Shown here in pieces: positions 52,712 to 60,575 of a DNA stretch of 64,000 bases. The position numbers and the translations under genes were made by a program. The stretch comes from Cupriavidus consociatus (lineage in GTDB: Bacteria > Pseudomonadota > Gammaproteobacteria > Burkholderiales > Burkholderiaceae). The stretch lies in assembly GCF_017814975.1 (NCBI RefSeq), contig NZ_JAGIQA010000014.1:62001-126000 (forward strand). The letters run 5' to 3'. How positions within the stretch are numbered: the first letter of the stretch is position 1; each line of letters opens with the position of its first letter. Under the pieces are notes generated by a model. The model saw only the letters and a program-made list of their open reading frames with translations, did not search any database and was not told the origin of the DNA.

Positions 52712-54013
52712 TCAATCGGCGTCGTGGTTGCCTTCACCAAGCAGGTGATACAGCAGGATGCAGCCAAAGGTTGCGGTACCGATGCCACCCAGCGTCATGC
52801 CGCCCAGCTTCAGCGTCAGGTCGCCTGCGGCCACCGTCAAGGTGGCGCCGACCGTGATCAGGTTGCGCGAACTGGAGAAGTCCACCTTGTTCTGCACCCA
52901 GATCCGGCCCGCGGTCGCGGCGATCAGGCCGAACACCACGATGGTCAGCCCGCCGATCACCGGCCCGGGGATGGTCAGGATCAGCGCACCGAACTTGGGC
53001 GAAAAGCCCAGCAGGATGGCCACCGCCGCCGCCACCACGAAGATCAGCGTGGAGTAGATCTTGGTGACCGCCATCACGCCCATGTTTTCGGCATAGGTGG
53101 TCACGCCGGTGCCGCCGCCGCTGGCCGACAGCATGGTCGCGATGCCGTCGCCGATAAACGCCCGGCCGATATACGGATCGAGGTTGCGGCCCGTCATCAC
53201 GCCAATGGCCTTGATGTGGCCAAGGTTCTCGGCCACCAGCACGATCGCCACCGGTGCGATCAGCAGCATGGCGCTGGCCTCGAACACCGGCGTGGTGAAC
53301 GCAGGCAGGCCAAACCAGCTGGCCGCGGCGACGCCGGAGAAGTCGATCGGCTTGCCGAGCCCCATCACGCTGGTGCCCACGTAGTAGGCAACGTACCCCG
53401 CCAATCCGCCGATCAGCACCGGCAAGCGGCCGAGCATGCCCGGCGCCCGCACCGCGACCAGGCCCACGGCGAGCACCGTCAGCAGGCCCACCCAGGTATC
53501 GAGCGAGGAGCCGCTGACTGCCTTGACCGCAACCGGGGCCAGGTTCAGCCCAATGGCCGCGACGATCGCGCCCGTGACCACCGGCGGCATCAATTTTTCC
53601 ACCCAGGTGTAGCCCACGGCCTGGACCACCAGGCCGATCACCGTGTAAAGGGCACCCGCTGCAATAATGCCGCCCAGTGCCACCGGGATATTAAGGTTGG
53701 GACCGCTGCCGGCATAGCCGGTGGCGGCGATCACCACGGCGATGAAGGCAAAGCTGGAGCCGAGGTAGCTGGGCACCCGGCCGCGCACGCACAGGAAGAA
53801 GATCAGCGTTCCGATACCGGAAAACAGGATGGCGATATTGGGATTGAAGCCCATCAGGATAGGCGCGATGGCAGTCGAGCCGAACATCGCCACCACATGC
53901 TGGATGCCGGCCAGCAGCGTCTGGCCGGCCGGCAGCCGTTCGTCGGGCCCGATTACCCCTTCGGTCTTGAGCTGCCATGTCGGCAGAAAACCCGCCTCCT
54001 CGCCATTCGCCAT
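52712..54013 (-). CDS. NCS2-family uracil/xanthine permease
   Basis: 433 residues with about 12-14 membrane segments. It has the NCS2 outline: AGIQHVVAMFGSTAIAPILM, NLGHIKAIGVMTGRNLDPY and the GGGTGVTTYAENMGVMAVTK signature. The start at 54013 follows GGGAG; an upstream frame to 54112 is not family-like. Uracil is the likeliest substrate (UraA-type), which would feed upp. Monocistronic. Confidence 0.88.
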   Translation of the reverse strand: MANGEEAGFLPTWQLKTEGVIGPDERLPAGQTLLAGIQHVVAMFGSTAIAPILMGFNPNIAILFSGIGTLIFFLCVRGRVPSYLGSSFAFIAVVIAATGYAGSGPNLNIPVALGGIIAAGALYTVIGLVVQAVGYTWVEKLMPPVVTGAIVAAIGLNLAPVAVKAVSGSSLDTWVGLLTVLAVGLVAVRAPGMLGRLPVLIGGLAGYVAYYVGTSVMGLGKPIDFSGVAAASWFGLPAFTTPVFEASAMLLIAPVAIVLVAENLGHIKAIGVMTGRNLDPYIGRAFIGDGIATMLSASGGGTGVTTYAENMGVMAVTKIYSTLIFVVAAAVAILLGFSPKFGALILTIPGPVIGGLTIVVFGLIAATAGRIWVQNKVDFSSSRNLITVGATLTVAAGDLTLKLGGMTLGGIGTATFGCILLYHLLGEGNHDAD

Positions 54014-54264
54014 ATGTTGTGCTCCCTGTGTCCGGGCGGGCCGCTGCGTCAGCGGCCGCCGCGATTGTGGTTGGTGATCGCCGCCAACCGGCTGCATATT
54101 GCCGGTCGGCACGCGCGCGCGGCAGGTCCTGCCGGCGCGGCGTCCGCATGATACTCCGCAGCCGGATGGCTGCGAAGCCGCACAGGTGTAGCACGAGACG
54201 TACCAGCAACGACGAGCCCGGACACATCCGGACCCGGCACAGGGCGACAGGGTCCGCTGCCGCT

Positions 54265-54636
54265 TCAGCGGCCTGCCTTGGCGGCGCCGGCCGGCGGTGC
54301 GGCAGCCGCCTTGGCGGCCTTGGCCGCGGGCGCCGGCGCAGCGGCGGCAGCAGCGCCAAACACCAGCCCCCCTTCCTGCAACCTGGCCACGGACTTCGGC
54401 CCTACCCCGCTGACACGCTCGGCAAGATCGGCGGCATCCTTGTATGGACCGCGCTTGTTGCGCTCATTGACGATATTGCGTGCGGTGGCGGGGCCGACGC
54501 CCTTGACCGAAGTCAGCGCGGCCTCGTCGGCCGTATTGACGTCGATGGCGGCATGCGCGGCGCCGCCCGCGCACAGGCACATCGCAGCCAGCAGGGAAAA
54601 ACGACGGACGAGTTGCCAGACCCAATGCTTGAACAT
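54265..54636 (-). CDS. ComEA-like helix-hairpin-helix secreted protein
   Basis: 123 residues: signal peptide (~1-30, LLAAMCLCAGGAAHAA), then two HhH DNA-binding motifs, LTSVKGVGPATARNIVNER and VSGVGPKSVARL, then an Ala/Pro/Lys tail. ComEA-type proteins bind incoming DNA in the periplasm during transformation. AAAGGAG precedes the ATG. No other competence gene is in the window, so a role in uptake is only suggested. Confidence 0.82.
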   Translation of the reverse strand: MFKHWVWQLVRRFSLLAAMCLCAGGAAHAAIDVNTADEAALTSVKGVGPATARNIVNERNKRGPYKDAADLAERVSGVGPKSVARLQEGGLVFGAAAAAAPAPAAKAAKAAAAPPAGAAKAGR

Positions 54637-54740
54637 GAAAGCTCCTTTGCTGTGGATGGTGGTGAAGTACCACCCCGCCATTGCGGCGAGGCCAGCTCAG
54701 GATAGGTTCAGCGCGCCACGGCGGCGCATACGGCAACACA

Positions 54741-54778
54741 AATTGACACCGGCCGCACGAAAACGTGTCGGCCGGTCA
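54741..54778 (-). terminator. Terminator of the lapAB-ugd-hldAD operon
   Basis: A large stem, GTC/GAC-flanked CCGGCCG/CGGCCGG with an inner CACG/CGTG and four-base loop. On the minus strand it is followed by ATTTGTG. It lies ~30 bp after the hldD stop codon. Confidence 0.7.
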
Positions 54779-54808
54779 GTGGGATCGTGGTAATGCGGGG
54801 CTCAGGCG

Positions 54809-55804
54809 TCAGCCGTTGCGCTCGATCAGCCAGCGGCAGTAGCGCGCCACGCCTTCCTCGACCGTCAGGAAGGCGTCGCTGTAGCCGGCGCCGCGCAACT
54901 TCGACACATCGGACTGCGTAAAGCACTGGTACTTGCCACGCAGCGCGTCCGGGAACTTGACGTACTCGACCAGGCCTTCCTGCACCAGTTCTTCCAGCGA
55001 CAGGCGCGGCTTGCCTTCCGCCTCGCGCAGCGTGTTGACCACGGTGACGGCGATGTCGTTGAACGGCTGCGCCCGGCCGGTACCCAGGTTGAAGAGGCCG
55101 GACTTCTCCGGATGGTCCAGGAAATACAGGTTGACCTTGACCACGTCCTCGACGGAGATGAAGTCGCGGCTCTGCATGCCGGGACCATAGCCGCCGTACT
55201 CGCCGAACAGCTTCACGGTACCGTCGGCGCGGAACTGGTTGAAATTATGGAAAGCCACCGAGGCCATGCGGCCTTTGTGGTTCTCACGCGGACCATACAC
55301 GTTGAAATACCGGAAGCCGACGATCTGCGACAGCGCCGACGGCAGCCTGCGCCGCACGATCTGGTCGAACAGAAACTTGGAGTAGCCGTACACGTTCAGC
55401 GGACGCTCGAACTCCCGGTCCTCGCGGAACACCTGCGACGCGCCGTAGGTAGCGGCCGACGATGCATAGAGGAACTGCGCGCCCTGCTCCAGGCAGCTCT
55501 CCATCAGCGACAGCGTGTAGCGGTAGTTGTTCTCCATCATGTAACGCCCGTCGCTCTCCATGGTGTCGGAGCAGGCGCCTTCGTGGAACACCGCGCGGAC
55601 CTTGCCGAACTGCCCCTTTGCAAAGCGCTCGAGGAAGTCTTCCTTGTCCAGGTAGTCGGAGATCTCGCAGTCGACGAGGTTGTGGAACTTGTCGGCGCGG
55701 GTCAGGTTGTCGACGGCGATGACATGGGTCTCGCCCCGGTCGTTCAGGCCCTTGACGAGGTTGCTGCCGATAAAGCCGGCGGCGCCGGTCACGATGATGG
55801 TCAT
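54809..55804 (-). CDS. hldD: ADP-L-glycero-D-manno-heptose 6-epimerase
   Basis: Last step of ADP-heptose synthesis for the LPS inner core. 331-residue SDR enzyme with the NADP loop TGAAGFIGSN (6-15), SSAATYG near 117 and the catalytic Y139-xxx-K143 pair. Provides the donor used by waaC. Last gene of the operon, 27 bp after hldA. Confidence 0.97.
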   Translation of the reverse strand: MTIIVTGAAGFIGSNLVKGLNDRGETHVIAVDNLTRADKFHNLVDCEISDYLDKEDFLERFAKGQFGKVRAVFHEGACSDTMESDGRYMMENNYRYTLSLMESCLEQGAQFLYASSAATYGASQVFREDREFERPLNVYGYSKFLFDQIVRRRLPSALSQIVGFRYFNVYGPRENHKGRMASVAFHNFNQFRADGTVKLFGEYGGYGPGMQSRDFISVEDVVKVNLYFLDHPEKSGLFNLGTGRAQPFNDIAVTVVNTLREAEGKPRLSLEELVQEGLVEYVKFPDALRGKYQCFTQSDVSKLRGAGYSDAFLTVEEGVARYCRWLIERNG

Positions 55805-55831
55805 GGTCGCTTCAGTAATGGGTGCCGCGCG

Positions 55832-56776
55832 TCACGGGGCGGCGCCGAACAATTCAGGATAGGTGACGACGGCGGTGCCGAGCTTGCCGACCACGATGCC
55901 GCCGGCGCGGTTGGCATGCTGCACGGCTTCCTTGAGCGGCACGCCGGCGCCAAGCATGGTGGCCAGGGTGGCGATCACGGTATCGCCGGCACCGGATACA
56001 TCATAGACCTCGCGCGCCTGGGCCGAGACGTGCAGCACTTCGGCTTCCGTGTAGAGCGTCATGCCCTCCTCCGAGCGCGTCAGCAGCAGAGCTTCGAGCT
56101 GCAGTTCGCGGCGCAGGTTCTGCGCGCGGATGGTGAGATCGGCTTCGGTTTTCCAGGCGCCGACCACGGCACGCATCTCGGAGCGGTTGGGGGTGATCAG
56201 GGTGGCACCGCGATAGCGCGAGTAGTCGTCGCCCTTGGGATCGATCAGCACCTTGCGCCCCGCCGCGCGGCCGGCGTCGATCATGCGGGTAACGTGCGTC
56301 AGGCCGCCCTTGCCGTAGTCGGACAGCACCAGCACCTGGTAGTCGTTGATCAGGCCCTGGAACCGGTCCTGTACCGCGGCCAGCACTTCGTGCGCCGGGG
56401 CGTTCTCGAAGTCCACGCGCAGCAGTTGCTGCTGGTGGGCAACCACGCGCAGCTTGATGGTGGTGTTGAGCTTGGGGTCGCGGTGCAGGTAGGGCTCGAC
56501 GTGGCTGTCGGCGAGCAGCGCCTCGAGCGTGCGCGCCGGCTCGTCGTCGCCGACCACGCCCAGCATGCCCACGCGCGCGCCCAGCGCGGCGGCATTGCGC
56601 GCCACGTTGGCCGCGCCGCCCAGGCGCTCGTCGCTGCGCTTGACCTGCACCACCGGCACCGGAGCTTCCGGCGAAATGCGTTCGACGTCGCCGAACCAGT
56701 AGCGGTCCAGCATCATGTCGCCGACCACCAGGATGTGGGACTGCCGGATCTGTTCCTGCGGGATGGTCTTGTTCAT
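55832..56776 (-). CDS. hldA: D-glycero-beta-D-manno-heptose-7-phosphate kinase
   Basis: PfkB-family sugar kinase, 314 residues, with VVGDMMLDRYWFGDVERISPEAP and the catalytic GAGDT (DVSGAGDTVIA). It matches only the kinase half of E. coli HldE; the cytidylyltransferase half is absent, so a separate hldC must exist elsewhere. Fourth gene of the leftward operon, 79 bp after ugd. Confidence 0.94.
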   Translation of the reverse strand: MNKTIPQEQIRQSHILVVGDMMLDRYWFGDVERISPEAPVPVVQVKRSDERLGGAANVARNAAALGARVGMLGVVGDDEPARTLEALLADSHVEPYLHRDPKLNTTIKLRVVAHQQQLLRVDFENAPAHEVLAAVQDRFQGLINDYQVLVLSDYGKGGLTHVTRMIDAGRAAGRKVLIDPKGDDYSRYRGATLITPNRSEMRAVVGAWKTEADLTIRAQNLRRELQLEALLLTRSEEGMTLYTEAEVLHVSAQAREVYDVSGAGDTVIATLATMLGAGVPLKEAVQHANRAGGIVVGKLGTAVVTYPELFGAAP

Positions 56777-56855
56777 GAAGATCCTTGGCGATTGCGAGGC
56801 AGCCAGCGCCGCCTCGTCAGCATGTCGGTTGATCAGTCGTTGACCCGTGCACGCG

Positions 56856-58259
56856 CTATTTGTTCGCGGAATCGTGCGCCGCCGGTTGGCCGGGCCGGGC
56901 CGGCCGGCCGATGGCGTGGTACTCGACGCCGCTCTCGGCCATCGCCTGGGGCTCGTACAGATTGCGCCCGTCGAAAATCACCGGCGTCTTCAGCCGCCGC
57001 TTGATCTGGCCGAAGTCCGGGCTGCGGAATACCTTCCATTCGGTCACGATAACCAGCGCGTCGGCGCCGTCCAGCGCATCCATCTGGTTGTCGTGGAAGC
57101 TGACGCGCGCCATCGCGTCCGGCAGGTTGGACAGGTCGGACTCCAGCGCGCGGCGTGCTTCCACCATCGACACCGGGTCGTGCACGCGCAGTGCCGCGCC
57201 GCGCGACACCAGCTCCCGCGCCAGGACCCGCGACGGCGCCTCGCGCATATCGTCGGTATTGGGCTTGAATGCCAGCCCCCAGATGGCAAAAGTGCGGCCG
57301 GCAAGGTCGTCGCCGAAGCGGCGCACGATCTTCTCGCCCAGCACGCGCTTCTGCGCACCATTGACCGCCTCAACCGCCTCGAGCACGCGCATGGGCTTGC
57401 CGTGGTCGGCCGCGGTGCGCATCAGCGCCTGCACGTCCTTGGGAAAGCACGAACCGCCGTAACCGGCGCCGGCATACAGGAAACTGTAGCCGATACGCGG
57501 ATCCGAGCCGATACCCATCCGGACAAGTTCGATATCGGCGCCGACCTCATCGGCCAGGTTGGCCAGTTCGTTCATGAACGAGATACGCGTGGCCAGCATC
57601 GAATTGGCGGCGTACTTGGTGAACTCGGCGGAGCGCACGTCCATGTAGAACGTACGCTCATGGTGCCGGTTGAACGGCGCGTACAGCGTGCGCATGGTGG
57701 CCTGCGCGTGGCGGCCGGCGGCGTCCGGGTTGCAGCCCAGCACGATGCGGTCGGGGCGCATGAAATCCTCGACCGCCGCGCCCTCCTTCAGGAACTCGGG
57801 GTTCGACACCACCGAGAACTGCAGGTCTTCGAGCCCGCGCGCGGCCAGTTCCTCGCGGATCGCGGCGGTGACGCGGTCGCCCGTGCCCACCGGCACGGTG
57901 GATTTGTCGACCACCACCTTGAACCCGGTCATGTGCCGTCCGATATTGTGCGCCGCCGCCAGCACGTACTTGAGGTCCGCCGAGCCGTCTTCGTCCGGCG
58001 GCGTGCCGACGGCGATGAACTGCACGTCGGCATGCTCCACGCTGGCGGCGACGTCGGTGGAAAAAACCAGGCGGCCGGCGGCGCGGTTGCGCTGGATCAG
58101 CTCCTGCAGGCCCGGCTCGTAGATCGGCACGCCGCCCGCATTGAGCAGCGCGATCTTCTTTTCGTCCAGGTCGAGGCAAAACACATCATTGCCCAGTTCC
58201 GCCAGGCAAGCGCCGGTGACGAGGCCGACATAGCCGCTGCCGATAATGGTGACTTTCAT
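56856..58259 (-). CDS. ugd: UDP-glucose 6-dehydrogenase
   Basis: Two-step NAD-dependent oxidation of UDP-glucose to UDP-glucuronate. 467 residues with GSGYVGLVTGACLAELG at the start and the catalytic C271 in GYGGSCFPKD. The product feeds capsule, exopolysaccharide or L-Ara4N on lipid A. It is 37 bp after lapB. The last ~12 residues are polar and variable. Confidence 0.97.
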   Translation of the reverse strand: MKVTIIGSGYVGLVTGACLAELGNDVFCLDLDEKKIALLNAGGVPIYEPGLQELIQRNRAAGRLVFSTDVAASVEHADVQFIAVGTPPDEDGSADLKYVLAAAHNIGRHMTGFKVVVDKSTVPVGTGDRVTAAIREELAARGLEDLQFSVVSNPEFLKEGAAVEDFMRPDRIVLGCNPDAAGRHAQATMRTLYAPFNRHHERTFYMDVRSAEFTKYAANSMLATRISFMNELANLADEVGADIELVRMGIGSDPRIGYSFLYAGAGYGGSCFPKDVQALMRTAADHGKPMRVLEAVEAVNGAQKRVLGEKIVRRFGDDLAGRTFAIWGLAFKPNTDDMREAPSRVLARELVSRGAALRVHDPVSMVEARRALESDLSNLPDAMARVSFHDNQMDALDGADALVIVTEWKVFRSPDFGQIKRRLKTPVIFDGRNLYEPQAMAESGVEYHAIGRPARPGQPAAHDSANK

Positions 58260-58296
58260 GGCTTCAGATCAGGTTCTGTGGTGCTGCGCGCCGGGC

Positions 58297-59508
58297 TTAG
58301 CCGAGCGTCTCGGAACGCCGCGGGGCATAGGTTTCCCAGCGATTGCAACCCGGGCATTGCCAGTAGAACAGGCGGGCGCGGAAACCGCATTCGCGGCAGG
58401 TATAGCGCGCCAGGTTGCGCGTGCGCGCCTGCAGCAGGTCTCGGATCGCGCCGGTTTCCTGATCGCGGTCGCCGGCACCGTCCTCGGCCGGGGCATCGGC
58501 ACCGGCCGGCACTTCTGCCGAGGTCACGGCTGCCTGCGCCTCGAAGTACTTTGTCAGCGCCAGCAGCGTGGGCTGCCGCCGCAATTGCTCGCGCATCAGG
58601 CGCGCCGCGGCCTCGGGGCCGTTCGTTTCAAGCTCGGCCTTGTAGGCCGTGTCGAGCAGTTCCGGCGCCAGCTTGCCCTTGAGCAGGCCGTGCAGCCACT
58701 CCAGCGCCGAGCCTTCCTGCTGCAGGCCGGCATAGGCCTTGACCACGCGGTCGGCCACCAGCGGCAGAAAAGAGGCGTCCTGCCGTTCGATGCCCAGCCA
58801 GTGGCCGAGCGCGGCACGTGCGTCGCCAGCGGCGGCGGCCACGTCGCCCAGCAGGATCGGTGCGCGCACATTGGCCGGATTTTCTTCGCTGGCCTGGTTC
58901 AGCCACTTCACCGCATCCTCGGGGCGCTTGCGCTGCAGCGCGTCCTGCGCCAGTTCGCAGCAGAACTGGGCGATCTGCAGGCTGTAGCTGTTGTGCTCCA
59001 GCGTCTGCAGCTCACGCGCGGCGTCGATGGCCTTTTGCCACTCTTTCTCGACCTCGTACAGCTCGAGCAGCACGCGCTTGGCCGAGGCTGCATACGGGCC
59101 GGACATCAGCCGGCGCAGCGACTCCTCGGCGCGGTCCAGCAGGCCGGCGCGCAGGAAGTCCTGGCCCAGTTCGTAAAGCGCATGTTCGCGCTCCGGCTCG
59201 GGCAGGTCGGGACGGGTCGCGAGATTCTGGTGCACGCGGATGGCGCGCTCGGTTTCGCCGCGGCGGCGGAACAGCGCGCCGAGGGCAAAGTGGAGTTCGG
59301 TGGTTTCGGGATCAAGGCGAGCCACCTCGATAAAGGCGTCGATGGCCTTGTCGGGTTGCTCGTTGAGCAGGAAATTGAGGCCCTTGAAATACGAACGCGG
59401 CAGCGCACCCTGCTCGCTGATGAGCTGCCGCACGTCGAAGCGCGCCGCCATCCAGCCGAGGCCAAAGACAAGTGGCAGCGCCAGCAACCACCAGGTTTCA
59501 AACATCAT
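58297..59508 (-). CDS. lapB: LPS assembly protein LapB (YciM)
   Basis: Adaptor that directs FtsH to degrade LpxC and so limits lipid A synthesis. 403 residues: one N-terminal membrane helix, then TPR-like helical repeats (~60-340), then a rubredoxin-type metal site with CxxC pairs (TCRECGF and QCPGCNRW). It starts 3 bp after lapA, the usual pairing. Confidence 0.95.
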   Translation of the reverse strand: MMFETWWLLALPLVFGLGWMAARFDVRQLISEQGALPRSYFKGLNFLLNEQPDKAIDAFIEVARLDPETTELHFALGALFRRRGETERAIRVHQNLATRPDLPEPEREHALYELGQDFLRAGLLDRAEESLRRLMSGPYAASAKRVLLELYEVEKEWQKAIDAARELQTLEHNSYSLQIAQFCCELAQDALQRKRPEDAVKWLNQASEENPANVRAPILLGDVAAAAGDARAALGHWLGIERQDASFLPLVADRVVKAYAGLQQEGSALEWLHGLLKGKLAPELLDTAYKAELETNGPEAAARLMREQLRRQPTLLALTKYFEAQAAVTSAEVPAGADAPAEDGAGDRDQETGAIRDLLQARTRNLARYTCRECGFRARLFYWQCPGCNRWETYAPRRSETLG

Positions 59509-59511
59509 GGA

Positions 59512-59859
59512 TCAGACTTTCGGGCCGACTACGTTGTAAGGGACCGGCTTGGCGTCGCGCGGCGTAGCCGTGCTTGCAACTGCCGGCTGCGGCGATGCGG
59601 ATGCGGCGGCCGCCTGCACCTGCGTCAGCGCGCGGCGCAGCCTGGCGATCTCCATGCGCTGGCGCATCAGGCCAGGCGCCACCGAGGCCAGCGCCGCGAC
59701 CGCGCCAAGCACGAAGGCGGCGAACAGGATCAGGATCAGCGGGGCATGCCAGACGGCGTTGAAGAACAGCTGCAGCGAAGCGTCGGCGGTATTGCGCAGC
59801 GCCAGCACGAACAGCAGCACGAATACGACGATACGGACGATCCAGGCGAACAGTTTCAT
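59512..59859 (-). CDS. lapA: LapA-family inner membrane protein (DUF1049)
   Basis: 115 residues with two membrane helices (~5-22 and ~40-65) and a coiled tail MRQRMEIARLRRALTQ followed by an Ala/Pro-rich end. LapA works with LapB in LPS assembly. The start at 59859 (MKLFAWIVRIVVFV) is preferred over 59934. TACAAT on the minus strand (59938-59933) is a plausible -10 for the lapAB-ugd-hldAD operon. Confidence 0.9.
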   Translation of the reverse strand: MKLFAWIVRIVVFVLLFVLALRNTADASLQLFFNAVWHAPLILILFAAFVLGAVAALASVAPGLMRQRMEIARLRRALTQVQAAAASASPQPAVASTATPRDAKPVPYNVVGPKV

Positions 59860-59932
59860 GCAGGTAGGCAGCTTGGCAGCGTGACGTTTAGGCGACGCCG
59901 GCGCTTGCGCGCGGGCCGGCAATGACCCCGGC

Positions 59933-59938
59933 ATTGTA
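59933..59938 (-). promoter_or_regulatory. TACAAT -10 box of lapA operon
   Basis: ATTGTA on the plus strand, 74 bp before lapA. Downstream the transcript can pair GCCGGC with GCCGGC across ~12 nt. A GTAAC-N6-GTTAC dyad lies just upstream (59961-59976). Confidence 0.4.
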
Positions 59939-60070
59939 ACGGAATCACTTCCTCGATTCGGTAACGCGGCGGTTACGGGAGGCTAACGCGCGCGGCGCTG
60001 CGGACGCCGACACGAATTGTGCGGCAATGCCTCGCCGCCCGCGAGCAACGCGGGCCAGCAAGCGCAGAAC

Positions 60071-60101
60071 AAAAAAAAGCGCCCCAAAGGGCGCTTTTTT
60101 T
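60071..60101. terminator. Terminator after ihfB
   Basis: AGCGCCC/GGGCGCT stem with CAAA loop, flanked by a run of A on one side and seven T on the other, so it works on either strand. It closes the cmk-rpsA-ihfB transcript. Confidence 0.93.
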
Positions 60102-60134
60102 GACTTGCCAGTCAACTTGGCAGGAAGGCAATGC

Positions 60135-60545
60135 TCAGGAGCGGACCAGGTTCAGTCCACCCTCATGCAGCGCCGCCGGAGCGGCGCCGGAGCTCGCCTT
60201 GCCCGGCACAGCCTGGGCCGTGCCGACGGAAAGGCCGTTGCCATTGACGCCCGGGGGCGCCGGCTGGCTGCGGTCAACCCGTTCGCGCAACTCCTTGCCC
60301 GCCTTGAAGTGCGGTACCCGTTTTTCAGGTACCAGCACCCGCTCGCCGGACTTGGGATTGCGCCCCACGCGAGGCGGACGCTTGTTCAGACCAAAACTGC
60401 CGAATCCGCGGATCTCGATGCGATGGCCATCGGCCAGCGCCTCGGACATCGCGTCGAGTATCGTTTTGACCGAGATGTCCGCATCCCGCAGCAGCAGCTG
60501 TGGGAAGCGGGCAGCCAGTTTTTCGACGAGCTCCGACTTGGTCAT
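60135..60545 (-). CDS. ihfB: Integration host factor beta subunit
   Basis: DNA-bending protein, heterodimer with IHF-alpha. MTKSELVEKLAARFP and the arm GRNPKSGERVLVP (with intercalating Pro) are diagnostic. 136 residues rather than the ~94 of E. coli; the C-terminal ~40 residues are Gly/Ala/Pro-rich and variable. An ATG two codons upstream (60551) is possible. It starts 30 bp after rpsA, a classic order. Confidence 0.95.
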   Translation of the reverse strand: MTKSELVEKLAARFPQLLLRDADISVKTILDAMSEALADGHRIEIRGFGSFGLNKRPPRVGRNPKSGERVLVPEKRVPHFKAGKELRERVDRSQPAPPGVNGNGLSVGTAQAVPGKASSGAAPAALHEGGLNLVRS

Positions 60546-60575
60546 GGGCATTCGCGCAAGCGCGGGGGCCTGCGA

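Noticed and set aside
54743..54748. TTGACA as a -35 of a rightward promoter
   Set aside because: No -10 at a suitable distance and no rightward gene; the bases belong to the hldD terminator stem.
56847..58682. 611-codon open frame antisense to ugd and lapB
   Set aside because: Crosses two real gene boundaries, with no start signal and no motif.
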